DNA of 64,000 bases from UBA6624 sp964507645 (lineage in GTDB: Bacteria; UBP7; UBA6624): assembly GCA_964507645.1 (NCBI GenBank), contig CAZDPU010000002.1, forward strand, positions 9,442-73,441. Reading direction: 5' to 3'. Position numbers and translations under genes: made by a program. Under the pieces are notes generated by a model, which saw nothing but the letters and a program-made list of their open reading frames with translations, made no database searches and was not told where the DNA came from. This document shows positions 35,300 through 44,453 of the stretch, one piece after another. Each line of letters begins with the position of its first letter. Positions within the stretch are counted from its first letter, which is position 1.

Positions 35300-35602
35300 C
35301 TATTTGTTAATTTTTGCAAGAATATCATCTTCTCTAAGAATCAAATACTCCTCGCCTTCATGTGATAATTCGTTTCCTCCATACTTTGAAAAAACAACAG
35401 TATCACCAACCTTTGAATTCATCGGAACAACAATCACCGTACCTTGCATGTTTGTCTCCTTCTTTCCAGGACCTACAGCCATAACTGTACCTTTCTGTGG
35501 TCTCTCTTTTGCTGAATCAGCAATAACTATCCCACTTGGGCTAGCAGCATCAGCATCTAACCTTTTCACTATTACACGATCACCTAACGGCATTAACTTC
35601 AT
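35300..35602 (-). CDS. groES: Co-chaperonin GroES (Hsp10)
   Basis: A 100-residue GroES. MKLMPLGDRVIVKR opens it and the mobile loop (SGIVIADSAKERPQKGTV) binds GroEL. AGGAGG lies 8 bases before the ATG at 35602, but only 2 bases before the in-frame ATG at 35608, so 35602 is preferred. No CIRCE element (heat-shock repressor HrcA operator) is visible upstream. Confidence 0.98.
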   Translation of the reverse strand: MKLMPLGDRVIVKRLDADAASPSGIVIADSAKERPQKGTVMAVGPGKKETNMQGTVIVVPMNSKVGDTVVFSKYGGNELSHEGEEYLILREDDILAKINK

Positions 35603-35638
35603 TGCCATAACCTCCTAAATCAATAAAATCAAACTGCT

Positions 35639-35644
35639 ATTATA
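35639..35644 (-). promoter_or_regulatory. Probable -10 element of groESL
   Basis: A perfect TATAAT on the minus strand, 37 bases before the groES start, in the gap 35603-35653. A TTGTCC at 35664-35669 could be the -35 at a long 19-base spacing. Confidence 0.4.
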
Positions 35645-35653
35645 AAATAAAAA

Positions 35654-37198
35654 CTAATCCAATGGACAAGGCCTGATGGTTTCAATTGTTTCAAAAACAT
35701 CAGATGAAACTTTCCCCTTTGGCATTCCTGCTATCTCAAAACCGCATTTAGTTAAGGTTCCAGTAACCCAAATTGGATCAAAGTCACCAACTCTATTTGT
35801 TGTTAATTTTTTAGTATAGCCAGTCTTTAAATGAGTTAAATATATTTCATGCCTCAGATATCTATCCTGAGCAGAATAAACAACCCATTTTCCATCTGGA
35901 GACCAATCTCCACTGTGATCTACACCAACAGAATTAGACAGTCTTACAGGAGCTGTTGCGCCTGTCTCTAAATCGTAGACTACCAAAGCTTCAGCTAAGA
36001 TAGACACCAGAAGACCACCTTCCATCTTTCCCGCCAATCTTGTTTTTCCTTTGGATGGCTCCAAAAACAAACTTGGGACAGAATAAAGATTAGCCTCAAT
36101 CAGTATCTGTGTTGAATCTGGAGACCAGGTGTATCTATTAGCTCCCAACCACATATAAGGCTCTTCTGCATAAAAAACATCTTTATCAGTCATGTCTTCC
36201 CAAAAATCCCTTTCTACATCAAGCATAACAGTAACAATATCTCTTTCACCATCTTCATTAAGGGCAACACTCATCAAATAAAGATAATTCCTTATCCCAG
36301 GCCTATTTGCCATATACGCAATCCATTTTCCATCTGGAGAAACCTGTGGTTTGATATTGCTATCAACCTCATCAGTTACCCTTTCTTCACAAAGAGCCTC
36401 AGGGCTTAATGTGTTTTTTTGATCATATGGCTCTAAACTTTCCCATTCTTTAATTTCAGAAGAATCAATTGAAAAAATACAGCTTAAATCAACTATGAAC
36501 AAATCCCTGTAAGCTTCTTGAGACCAGGTTTCTAAAACTGTATCCTTTTCATAGAGGTTGTGCTTTGGAAAATAATGTCCAATTGGCGGATAAACATCTT
36601 GTTCAAGCCTGTATGACTCATAAATCATATATTTTCCATCTGGAGTGAAAGAAGGAGAATAATCTCCCCAGTAATTCCTTGTTACAAAAACCTTTTTTGA
36701 AGAGTCAGGGCTTATTAAGACAATCTCGGATTCTTGGCCCAGGTCGGTAACAAATGTTATCCATTCCCCATCAGGGCTCCAGAGAGCCTGTCCGTTAATG
36801 CTTGAGTCTTTTGTTAAAGTTTCAGTTTCTCCGGTTACTAAATCAATAACAAGAATATCTTCAGAAGTGGCATCACAAATACCTGGAGCAAAAATCCCCT
36901 TGTGCTTCGGATTTTTTAATGTATTTGCACAGGTTTCATCAGTAGAGGCTCCCCAGGCATAATACATCAGGTATCTTCCATCGGGAGAAATCTGTGGTGA
37001 AGTATCTCTTATCCCATTAAAAGTTAAACGATGAGGGGTGGAACCATCAGTACCCATTATGTAAAGTTCATCACCTCCATCTCTATTGGTCCTAAAAACA
37101 ATTGAACCCCCTGGGACATCCAAATTCTCACTTTCAGAAGATGGGAAAACCGTATAAGGACTCAAAAACAAGTAAAAAAGAATTAGTGCATTAATCAT
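35654..37198 (-). CDS. TolB-like beta-propeller (PD40 repeat) secreted protein
   Basis: A 514-residue exported protein with a signal peptide (about 1-20) and repeated WD40-like PD40 units: ISPDGRYLMYYAWGAS, WSPDGEWITFVTD, FTPDGKYMIYES, VSPDGKWIAYMAN, WSPDSTQILIEA, WSPDGKWVVYSAQ. About six to seven blades make a closed propeller, as in TolB and periplasmic scaffold proteins. No lipobox. It closes the operon holding the metzincin (40325) and small lipoprotein, so it may bind or inspect their target. Confidence 0.85.
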   Translation of the reverse strand: MINALILFYLFLSPYTVFPSSESENLDVPGGSIVFRTNRDGGDELYIMGTDGSTPHRLTFNGIRDTSPQISPDGRYLMYYAWGASTDETCANTLKNPKHKGIFAPGICDATSEDILVIDLVTGETETLTKDSSINGQALWSPDGEWITFVTDLGQESEIVLISPDSSKKVFVTRNYWGDYSPSFTPDGKYMIYESYRLEQDVYPPIGHYFPKHNLYEKDTVLETWSQEAYRDLFIVDLSCIFSIDSSEIKEWESLEPYDQKNTLSPEALCEERVTDEVDSNIKPQVSPDGKWIAYMANRPGIRNYLYLMSVALNEDGERDIVTVMLDVERDFWEDMTDKDVFYAEEPYMWLGANRYTWSPDSTQILIEANLYSVPSLFLEPSKGKTRLAGKMEGGLLVSILAEALVVYDLETGATAPVRLSNSVGVDHSGDWSPDGKWVVYSAQDRYLRHEIYLTHLKTGYTKKLTTNRVGDFDPIWVTGTLTKCGFEIAGMPKGKVSSDVFETIETIRPCPLD

Positions 37199-37202
37199 TA
37201 CT

Positions 37203-37421
37203 TTACTCCACCGTCAAGGTAACTTGGTTACCCTGTAAAGAAGGTTGTTCGACTCCATTCTTCGTAGGAATTATCAAAGGCTGGAAATCGTAAGTTGAAG
37301 AAGCAGTACCACCACCGCCTCCACCAGAAAGCCCTCCGGATGAAGAATTTGAATCTCCACCTCCGCAAGAAACAACAAACAAAGGTAAGATAAAAATAAA
37401 TAATTTAAGATTTTTTCTCAT
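37203..37421 (-). CDS. Small glycine-rich lipoprotein
   Basis: A 72-residue protein with a lipoprotein signal (lipobox VVSC, Cys19) followed by a flexible Gly/Ser linker (SSSGGLSGGGGGG) and about 30 further residues. It fits a short anchor or a stub. It lies 3 bases after the metzincin gene and 4 before the propeller gene. Function unknown. Confidence 0.65.
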   Translation of the reverse strand: MRKNLKLFIFILPLFVVSCGGGDSNSSSGGLSGGGGGGTASSTYDFQPLIIPTKNGVEQPSLQGNQVTLTVE

Positions 37422-37424
37422 AAT

Positions 37425-40325
37425 TTAACTCCCAAAAACATAGCTTATAACATAATAGGTATCAGCCAAAAGAGGACCATCTAGATTGACTGTAAATGAA
37501 GTTGATTCAGAAAACGGATTTAATTCCTCACTAATCATATTGACAAGATTTCCACTCGCATCTGATTCATAGATTCTGACAGCATCAACCTTTTGGAGGT
37601 CGTTTAAACCTGCCCAAAGATCTCTAACTTCAAAAGACAAGGAGTCGCTGATAGAAACAGCTTCCTTTATTTGGAAATGAACAATTTTGTAATTGTTCGT
37701 TCCTGGAACAGCTTGAACACTTTCCAATTCATTTAGCTTAATAATGAAAGGATCTATTGAAACTTGCAGTCCAGTTGATTCAATAACTGAACTTTCTTCA
37801 ATAAAGTCGAAAGCAACTGCATAAACCCCAGGGTTCGTGTAACAGTGTGAAACACCTTCCGGTGGAAGTCTGTAAACTGTTCCTTCCAAAACATCAACTG
37901 ATGTATTGTCACACTCGAAAGAATGTCCAGCTACAGAAACAACATCACATGAAAAGATACCGTTATCTGTAAAGAAGCTAACAGTTTGACCAACAAGACC
38001 AGAATCAAAAGTGCCATGATCAACATCTATGATTACGTTGGATGAAGGATCACTGTCCACGACACCTTCTTGACCTAAAGAATTACGCCAGAAAAGATCC
38101 CCAGAAAGAATGGAGATACCTTGTTCTAAAGTTATATTGGTAAAGCCAACGATACTGTTACCGTCACCAAAATCCCATTCATAGTTGAATCCATTCATTT
38201 CGGAACCCTTCTTCTCAGAACCAATGCTGAATATTTTCTTTGTGCCAGCACATGCAACACCATCTGCCTGACTAATGCTGTTAACAAAAGAAGTTGATGA
38301 TTCAGTTTCCTCTTTAACAACAATGAAAGTATGAAGAGTGTTTTCAAGATTGACTTCACCTTTAGACGAATTATTATCCGTAACATTCAAAGAAGATCTG
38401 AAAGTAATCTGCCCAGGAACATCATTACCACCATTAAACAAACTGTCGTAATCAACTATCGTCCAATCATCATCACAAAGGTCTCCATTTGTATCTTGGA
38501 AATTTTCTGGATCATCATCCGTGCTCTCTTCTTTGCATGGAGGTTCAGATATTATCAAATCACCCATGCCTCCAGGTCCTAAATTTCCATCCCAGGTATT
38601 TAAACCAACTTCAACTTCACAATTGCCTGTTGCAGAACATGGTCTTGTGTAATTGAATTGTTTCGTCCATACAGCAAGGAAACCTTCAGAATCATCAGGG
38701 TCTGAAAAATTCCAGATGAAACTTCTTATTAGTCCATCCGTATCATTTGATTCAGAACCATCAAACCTAACCCATCTATTAGAGTCATCGGAACTAGAAA
38801 CCCTGCACTCTTCATCATCATCTTCAAAATCCCAATCATCATCTAATGAAATAAACCTGCTTTTATAAGGGCTATTACAAAATGAATCTGCTGGAAAGTC
38901 CAAAAGAACCGGTAGAGGATGTGAAGGCACTAAAACAAAAGGAGGGGTTGGCATGCTTCCATCATCATTGTCATTGTCATAAACAGTCAAAAGTATTGGA
39001 AAAGATCCTCCTTCAACATACTCATGGTCAACAACGCTGTCGTTAACCAAAGGACTTCCATCACTGAAATTCCAAGTCCAACCTACAACAATGCCGTCTG
39101 GATCCAATGAACCAGAACCATCAAAATTAAACGTTACCCCATCTTCGCTCTCTTTGAAAAAATTGAGTGGATTTGGTTCATTAAGAATGTTTCCGTTGTT
39201 ATCGGTTTTACAGTTTTCAATACATGTTATATTGATAAGAGGAACAGGGTCTTCATTTGCAAACGGGTTCTTTACCTTGATTGTTGTAGTATCAACATCA
39301 AGACTAGGAGGTACCAAATCATCTCCAACAGTCAAAGCAACTTCATAATAACAATTGCCTTTTTCGTCTTGTTGCTGCTCTGTACAATTCAGGTTAAATG
39401 TGTGCGCTATAGATGTAGTACATAAACCGTCTAAACATGGTATCAAATCACTTGTACCATCTCCCCAGTTCCACTCATAAACGGCTATATAAGTTCCTAA
39501 TTCACTAGGAACAGAATCGCCTCCATCAAAATTAAATGTTGACTCAGGGCCCTCACCAACAATCTTGTCACTAACGATAATTGCCTCTGCTCCAGTAGAG
39601 TCTCCGCCGCCACCTGGATCATCCGGATCATCCGGATTTTCAATAGGTAAACAACCTTCCGGATTGCCACATGGATATTTTCCAGAAGCATCAGTTGCGT
39701 CATGATGCCCTCTAGGGTCATAATGAACACCACCTCCGAAATTATTTTCTCCAGGAGGGTCAGGTGGGGTGCTGTAATTCATAACAGATTCAAAATCACC
39801 CAAACCTTCCGGTGGTCCAAAGCCATCAAATGGATGCGCAAATCCTGCACAGTGTCCAAATTCATGAGCAGAAATTGACCTTACGGTTACCTGGCTCCAG
39901 TTTGGAGCTTTGTTCTCATGCATCTCAACATCACATTCAACCATCTGCCCTTGACCATTCCATGTGAAAACTGCCCAACCAGCTGCACCACCCAAGTCAT
40001 CACAAACAGACCAGTCCCATTGGTTGTTTCCAAAATCTGGACATCTTGGAGCATCATCAGCAACATGAATACCGTCAAGATCAGCGGTATCAATCCATTG
40101 CCACCATGTCATTCCTTCCTGAGAAAGAGTCTTCCATTCTTCCTGTGTGAAATTGTTTCCAGAAAAATTAGGGTTGAAATGGAATTCAAGAGGACTTGTT
40201 GCCTTTACGCCACCACTGCTGTTGTATTCATGAGTTGTTACACTCTGAGGAAACGCAATTGCTATAGCAACAATGATTGGGAATATACAGAGAAATAGGA
40301 AATAATTAAAATTCTTTTTAGCCAT
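37425..40325 (-). CDS. Secreted metzincin (matrixin-like) metalloprotease with PKD domains
   Basis: A 966-residue exported protein. The catalytic domain has the metzincin zinc site HEFGHCAGFAH (residues 154-164, three His and the Glu) and a downstream Met-turn SVMNYS. Four PKD-type domains follow at about 250-335, 385-465, 505-595 and 690-760 (signatures YEWNWGDG, WTWNFSDG, FIWNFSDPD, YEWDFGDG). The protein is very acidic with many Asp-rich turns, suiting calcium binding and marine secretion. It likely cuts extracellular or surface polymers. It begins one base before the stop of the upstream gene (TAATG). Confidence 0.88.
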   Translation of the reverse strand: MAKKNFNYFLFLCIFPIIVAIAIAFPQSVTTHEYNSSGGVKATSPLEFHFNPNFSGNNFTQEEWKTLSQEGMTWWQWIDTADLDGIHVADDAPRCPDFGNNQWDWSVCDDLGGAAGWAVFTWNGQGQMVECDVEMHENKAPNWSQVTVRSISAHEFGHCAGFAHPFDGFGPPEGLGDFESVMNYSTPPDPPGENNFGGGVHYDPRGHHDATDASGKYPCGNPEGCLPIENPDDPDDPGGGGDSTGAEAIIVSDKIVGEGPESTFNFDGGDSVPSELGTYIAVYEWNWGDGTSDLIPCLDGLCTTSIAHTFNLNCTEQQQDEKGNCYYEVALTVGDDLVPPSLDVDTTTIKVKNPFANEDPVPLINITCIENCKTDNNGNILNEPNPLNFFKESEDGVTFNFDGSGSLDPDGIVVGWTWNFSDGSPLVNDSVVDHEYVEGGSFPILLTVYDNDNDDGSMPTPPFVLVPSHPLPVLLDFPADSFCNSPYKSRFISLDDDWDFEDDDEECRVSSSDDSNRWVRFDGSESNDTDGLIRSFIWNFSDPDDSEGFLAVWTKQFNYTRPCSATGNCEVEVGLNTWDGNLGPGGMGDLIISEPPCKEESTDDDPENFQDTNGDLCDDDWTIVDYDSLFNGGNDVPGQITFRSSLNVTDNNSSKGEVNLENTLHTFIVVKEETESSTSFVNSISQADGVACAGTKKIFSIGSEKKGSEMNGFNYEWDFGDGNSIVGFTNITLEQGISILSGDLFWRNSLGQEGVVDSDPSSNVIIDVDHGTFDSGLVGQTVSFFTDNGIFSCDVVSVAGHSFECDNTSVDVLEGTVYRLPPEGVSHCYTNPGVYAVAFDFIEESSVIESTGLQVSIDPFIIKLNELESVQAVPGTNNYKIVHFQIKEAVSISDSLSFEVRDLWAGLNDLQKVDAVRIYESDASGNLVNMISEELNPFSESTSFTVNLDGPLLADTYYVISYVFGS

Positions 40326-41002
40326 TACTCTTCACCCTCCTCAAACTCGATTCCCCGCAACTCAGTCAACATATTTTTCTCATGAACAAGGAATGCATCC
40401 AATGTTATAGGAACACCGTCTTGAGCAGTTTCACCAAAGTTTACATCAGTAGCAATAGCGCCAATCTCCATAATTTCCAATGGGCTCTCCGTAACTGCTC
40501 TTGAGATAAAACCTTTTATTGGGTATATGCCTTCAAAGTCATACATCCTGGCAACACCATTGTTATCTGGAATAACCCTAAAAGCTCCATTGCTAAAGCC
40601 AACAACAGGAACAGCAATGTTTCTTACATCTCTATTCCAGAGATGGAGAACATAAACCTCGCCAGGAAAGAATTGTGGATGACCAGAAATCCTTGTAGTC
40701 AAGCCTTCAAAAACTCCTCCTGGATGATCAATCTCAATGTAAACATTGTCGCCAACTTTTTGATAGCTTGGGAAACCCTCTATATTGTTCATCAGGTCTT
40801 CCTGAACCTTGACTGTCACATATGTCCTTTTCCAAAATCTTTCAGAATTGTCTATTCGATACTCATAAGAAACAACCTCTCCAAGAATAGCAAAGTCAGT
40901 AGCCCTGACAGACTCTTCCAAAGAAAGATTGCTAAAAGTATGAGAATCCAATCGAAGGACGCTCATAATGAAAAGCATGCAAAAGATAAAATATTTTTTC
41001 AT
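40325..41002 (-). CDS. Secreted protein of the metzincin module, unknown function
   Basis: A 225-residue protein with a signal peptide (about 1-20) and a mixed-strand body: VRATDFAILGEVVSYEYRI, a beta-hairpin region, then SGHPQFFPGEVYVLHLWN. Such proteins are commonly found just before matrixin-type genes, so I read it as a companion, perhaps an inhibitor or substrate-binding partner; this is inference. AGGAG lies 9 bases before the ATG at 41002. An in-frame TTG at 41008 is too close to that site. Confidence 0.6.
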   Translation of the reverse strand: MKKYFIFCMLFIMSVLRLDSHTFSNLSLEESVRATDFAILGEVVSYEYRIDNSERFWKRTYVTVKVQEDLMNNIEGFPSYQKVGDNVYIEIDHPGGVFEGLTTRISGHPQFFPGEVYVLHLWNRDVRNIAVPVVGFSNGAFRVIPDNNGVARMYDFEGIYPIKGFISRAVTESPLEIMEIGAIATDVNFGETAQDGVPITLDAFLVHEKNMLTELRGIEFEEGEE

Positions 41003-41036
41003 AATCAATAACTCCTATTGTTGTTTAAACCTAGAA

Positions 41037-41042
41037 ATTATA
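41037..41042 (-). promoter_or_regulatory. Probable -10 element of the metzincin operon
   Basis: TATAAT on the minus strand, 35 bases before the ATG at 41002, in the divergent gap 41003-41111. A weak -35 (TGCAAA, 41060-41065) is at 17-base spacing. Confidence 0.4.
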
Positions 41043-41085
41043 AACACAAAATTGGGATATTTGCAGCAACTAAGCCCCAAAGTAT

Positions 41086-41100
41086 GATTACTACGTAATC
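41086..41100. promoter_or_regulatory. Palindrome in the divergent promoter region
   Basis: GATTAC-TAC-GTAATC, a perfect 6-base inverted repeat around a 3-base centre, 12 bases before the start of the gene at 41112 and overlapping a TATGAT (41083-41088) that could be its -10. It may be an operator. The same centre (TAC) occurs in the palindrome at 49461-49479. Confidence 0.4.
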
Positions 41101-41111
41101 CATAGGCAATT

Positions 41112-41795
41112 ATGTTGGAATATTTGAAAATGACAAAAGATTTCGGTATCGTGATACCTTTGGACGAAATTCCAAACCTAATTTGGAATCTTTCAATGAT
41201 ATACCTTTTCTTTCAAGCATATCGGCTAGGCCTAAAAGTAAAAGAATACCTGATAGCTGTTTTGATAATTTCTATAACCGTTGTGTTATTTGGTTTTGGC
41301 TCTAGCGAAGCCCCAAACAATCCAATTCTTGCAGTCATTGTTATGTTATTGGCTGTAGCTATTGGAACAGTTTTTTTAGTGATGCTCGTGAAAAACGCCG
41401 AAAGCAAGGATATTGGATTTGGTCAGCTCGGGCGCTTAAAGCGTAGTAAAAATGTCGAAGAAACATACCGAAAAAACCTCTACATAAACAATCAATTCAA
41501 GATTTGGGTGAGAAGCAAACAAAACCCTTTCAACCTAAACGAAGATGATCGCGACCATGAATTTGAAAAACTGTATGCAATGGGAGAACTTGAAAGATGC
41601 AGGAGAAGATTGAATGAAATGGGAATAGAAGGTGTTGACAGATCTTCTGGAATTTATACCGCATTCAGCCAATATGCAACAGAACTTGCGAGATTCGACA
41701 GGGCTGTTATGAAAAGCTACAAAGGAAAAAAGGTCTACGGCATTGAGGATGACCCTGCGGGAGCCAAGATAGACAAATGGGCAAAAAGAGACTAA
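41112..41795 (+). CDS. Membrane protein of unknown function
   Basis: A 227-residue protein with three N-terminal membrane helices (about 25-40, 47-63 and 74-93) and a basic, helical cytosolic tail of 130 residues (YRKNLYINNQFKIWVRSKQ, ELERCRRRLNEMG). I do not recognise a family. It is the only plus-strand gene in this part and ends one base from the stop of the convergent nuclease-like gene. Its upstream gap holds the 41086-41100 palindrome. Confidence 0.65.
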   Translation: MLEYLKMTKDFGIVIPLDEIPNLIWNLSMIYLFFQAYRLGLKVKEYLIAVLIISITVVLFGFGSSEAPNNPILAVIVMLLAVAIGTVFLVMLVKNAESKDIGFGQLGRLKRSKNVEETYRKNLYINNQFKIWVRSKQNPFNLNEDDRDHEFEKLYAMGELERCRRRLNEMGIEGVDRSSGIYTAFSQYATELARFDRAVMKSYKGKKVYGIEDDPAGAKIDKWAKRD

Positions 41796-41796
41796 A

Positions 41797-42210
41797 TCAA
41801 TTCCACCAAGCACCCCAACCTTTATCTTGTATTTCTTTAGCATAATCTTCTTCTAATTTTTTTGCTTTGTCTTTAATTCTTTTTAAAACTCCTTTTGTGG
41901 CGCTCATTTTAATCATTGTCCAACCACTTTTACTTTTTCTAAACCTGGAAGAAAAACCCTCTTTTCCGTATTTCTTAACCCAATAGGATGCCAGTGATGT
42001 TTTTCCCGGTTTTTTATATTTGCCTGTATGTTGGTTACGTCTTTTTTTAGGGTGTTTTGAAGTTTCACCAACATATATACATGGCGAACCTAGTTTGTAT
42101 TTTTTGTTTCTTATAAAAAACTTTTCTTTATCCTCCTCGCTAAATAAAGATATGTCCAAATCTATAAAGTAAACCCAATGATAATAATATTTTCCACACC
42201 TACTCTTCAT
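41797..42210 (-). CDS. GIY-YIG-like nuclease domain protein
   Basis: A 137-residue basic protein. Elements spaced as in a GIY-YIG nuclease are HWVYFIDL (first strand), CIYVGETSKHPKKRRNQH (YVG with the following Arg and His), a later Trp/Lys-rich core, and a glutamate close to the end (LEEDYAKEI), then WWN. The insertion between the first two strands is longer (about 28 residues) than usual. This suits a DNA-cutting or RNA-processing enzyme, but the catalytic set is only partly certain. It overlaps the small membrane protein gene by 11 bases, at the end of the aro operon. Confidence 0.55.
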   Translation of the reverse strand: MKSRCGKYYYHWVYFIDLDISLFSEEDKEKFFIRNKKYKLGSPCIYVGETSKHPKKRRNQHTGKYKKPGKTSLASYWVKKYGKEGFSSRFRKSKSGWTMIKMSATKGVLKRIKDKAKKLEEDYAKEIQDKGWGAWWN

Positions 42211-42508
42211 TCAACTTGATCCTTTTGAAAAAGACAGATAAATACATCGAAAAACCGATAATTGGAATTGCTCCAAAATTCATCATCACAATAAACATCA
42301 ACCCTTCAAGAAGCCCCATTGTCGCAAAGAACTCTGAATTGACTGCTTCAAAAACCCCAAACCCCACAAAAACCCATCCTGCAACACTAAATTTTGAAAC
42401 TCGATTCTTGTTTGAGTTTGGATGATTGGAAAAATAATCATTCATCCTGTTTGAAACAGCAAAAAGAATCCAAAGACTTACTGCAAGCGAAAAATAACCC
42501 ACTAGCAT
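42200..42508 (-). CDS. Small membrane protein, unknown function
   Basis: A 102-residue protein with three hydrophobic helices (about 3-19, 43-58 and 66-93). No known family. It overlaps aroQ by 7 bases and the GIY-YIG-like gene by 11, so it is transcribed with the aro operon, though nothing links it to aromatic biosynthesis. Confidence 0.55.
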   Translation of the reverse strand: MLVGYFSLAVSLWILFAVSNRMNDYFSNHPNSNKNRVSKFSVAGWVFVGFGVFEAVNSEFFATMGLLEGLMFIVMMNFGAIPIIGFSMYLSVFFKRIKLNEE

Positions 42509-42933
42509 CCTCGCATCAGGAACCTGAGAGCCATCTTGTAACCTTCAAAACCGAATCCAGATATCACAGGTTGCCCTGCATCAGCTGTAATAAGCTGTTT
42601 CCTCCATGACTCAGGCCTAGAATGAACGGCTGAAAGATGAACCTCAACAACTGGAATATCTAAACCTTTCAAAGAATCACGTATTGAAAAGGAACTGTGA
42701 GATAAGGCCCCCGGATTAATTATCAATGCATCAAAATTACCTGAAAGCCCATTTATGCAATCAACTATGGCACCTTCTCCTGAAAGATTTTTGAATTCCA
42801 AAAATGCTTTTTTTGACTCAACCCAAATCTTGATTTTTGACTTTTCTTCTTTTGAAGAAAGCCCCCCATAAACCTCAGGCTCTCTAACGCCAACCATGTT
42901 AAGGTTTGGCCCTTCTAAAAGAAGAATTTTCAT
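42502..42933 (-). CDS. aroQ: 3-dehydroquinate dehydratase, type II
   Basis: A 143-residue type II dehydroquinase (EC 4.2.1.10), third step of the shikimate route. GPNLNMVGVREPEVYG opens it, with catalytic Tyr in EVYGG; IINPGALSHSSFSIRD and VEVHLSAVHSRPESW follow with the active-site Asn and His. The usual LNGPNLN reads LEGPNLN. The frame is open to 42951, but the ATG at 42933 gives the canonical start and an ATGA overlap with aroKB. Confidence 0.95.
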   Translation of the reverse strand: MKILLLEGPNLNMVGVREPEVYGGLSSKEEKSKIKIWVESKKAFLEFKNLSGEGAIVDCINGLSGNFDALIINPGALSHSSFSIRDSLKGLDIPVVEVHLSAVHSRPESWRKQLITADAGQPVISGFGFEGYKMALRFLMRGC

Positions 42934-44453
42934 GATATCAAGTCTAACCATTTTTCTGCAGGAGGGTTTGTTAAATTACAGACTTTCAAATTGCCAATTT
43001 CCTTAGGGTAAACAACATTCAAACCACCACTTGTCCACTTTTTATCTTTTTGTAAAGAGTCAACAAAAGTCAATGGATCAACATCAAATGGTTGAGTATT
43101 TGTTGGCAACCCTAACATCTTTACCTTTTCTTCAATTGTTTTAGCTGTTCCTTTTTTTGTCAACCCTTCCAATTCTGCCCACTTGGAAATCGCAAGCATT
43201 CCTAAAGAAACAGCTTCTCCATGCCTGATTTTCCTTGATGCTGCCAACTCGATTGCATGTCCTACAGTATGTCCAAAATTAAGGAAAATCCTTCTACCCT
43301 TGTTGTCATAAACGTCCCCGTCAACATAATCACACTTCAAAGCAACAACCCTTTTTATATATTCATTAAGAACAACCAGATTTTGATCTTTAATCTTTTC
43401 AACATCCTTGGAAAAATCATCAAATAAAACCTTGTCCAAGCAACTCATCTTCAACATCTCTGCAGTTCCGCTGATGTAGTCTTCATAAGGCAAAGTTGGT
43501 AAAAATGAAGAATCTATCCTTATTGATTTTGGTAAATGAAAACTTCCTGCAAGATTTTTTACAGAGTCTATATTTACAGCAAATTTACCACCAATTGCAG
43601 CATCAACCATGCTTAAAAGGGTTGTCGGGATCAAATGTATAGGAACCCCCCTTAAATGTATTGATGACGCAAAACCCACAACATCAGAAATTGCACCCCC
43701 GCCCATGACAACAACACATCCATCTCTTGAAAGCCCCAAATCCTTAAAAGATTTCAACATTATTTCGACATTCTTGTAATTCTTAGCCTTTTCAGAACCT
43801 TCAAAATTCAAAACCTGAACAGCACCTTTTGGAAATGCAAAAGAATAACTAGACAGTTTGTCTTCAACCACCCCAATCCAATGGGTCTCATCAATTGAAT
43901 AAGAAGAAGAACCCCATCCAAAAATAATATTATGTTTCTTGTTGACTATCTTTATGCTTGTTCCAAGGGTTCTTAAAACAAGAGAAACAACCTCTCCAAT
44001 TGACCTTCCCGAGGTGTTAATCTTTATGCCTAAAGAATTATGATCTTCTCTCTCTTTGTAAAGTTCATATCTTCGATCCCATAGTGGCCTATCGTTACCG
44101 TTTCCAATCCTTTTTTCAATTTCCTCAATTGGAGCAACAAGCCTAACAACATGTTGTTTTTTCAAGAAATTTTTTATATCTGGATCTTGATCTGAACCTC
44201 CTCCAATAGAAATCACCTTTTCAGAATCGGCTAATTCCAGAATAACCTTTTTCTCTTCTTTCCTAAAAGAACCTTCACCTTCCTTTGAAAAAAATTCTTC
44301 TGTATTCTTGCAAGAATTACTTTTACAAATAATTTCATCGGTATCAATAAAATCTTGTCCAAGATGTTTTGATAGCCTTTTGCCAACTGAGGTTTTTCCA
44401 GTTCCCATGAAACCGGCAATAAAAATTGTTTTTTTCACTTCTTCTGTAACCAT
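42930..44453 (-). CDS. aroKB: Fused shikimate kinase / 3-dehydroquinate synthase
   Basis: A 507-residue two-domain enzyme. Residues 1-165 are shikimate kinase (EC 2.7.1.71): Walker A GFMGTGKTS, IDTDEII, SIGGGS, and RPLWD. From about 170 is 3-dehydroquinate synthase (EC 4.2.3.4): MGGGAISDVVGFASS, TTLLSMVDAAIGGK, NLAGSFHLPK, NFGHTVGHAIE, RHGEAVSLGM and the late DKKW. Such AroK-AroB fusions occur in a few bacterial lineages. It catalyses steps 2 and 5, with AroQ and AroE filling 3 and 4 in the same operon. The start overlaps the end of aroC by 19 bases. Confidence 0.95.
   Translation of the reverse strand: MVTEEVKKTIFIAGFMGTGKTSVGKRLSKHLGQDFIDTDEIICKSNSCKNTEEFFSKEGEGSFRKEEKKVILELADSEKVISIGGGSDQDPDIKNFLKKQHVVRLVAPIEEIEKRIGNGNDRPLWDRRYELYKEREDHNSLGIKINTSGRSIGEVVSLVLRTLGTSIKIVNKKHNIIFGWGSSSYSIDETHWIGVVEDKLSSYSFAFPKGAVQVLNFEGSEKAKNYKNVEIMLKSFKDLGLSRDGCVVVMGGGAISDVVGFASSIHLRGVPIHLIPTTLLSMVDAAIGGKFAVNIDSVKNLAGSFHLPKSIRIDSSFLPTLPYEDYISGTAEMLKMSCLDKVLFDDFSKDVEKIKDQNLVVLNEYIKRVVALKCDYVDGDVYDNKGRRIFLNFGHTVGHAIELAASRKIRHGEAVSLGMLAISKWAELEGLTKKGTAKTIEEKVKMLGLPTNTQPFDVDPLTFVDSLQKDKKWTSGGLNVVYPKEIGNLKVCNLTNPPAEKWLDLIS

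Noticed and set aside
35603..35653. CIRCE heat-shock operator before groES
   Set aside because: No TTAGCACTC-N9-GAGTGCTAA-like repeat is present in this gap.
39918..40298. 126-codon plus-strand frame
   Set aside because: It is the shadow of the metzincin catalytic domain, which carries a full zinc motif on the minus strand.
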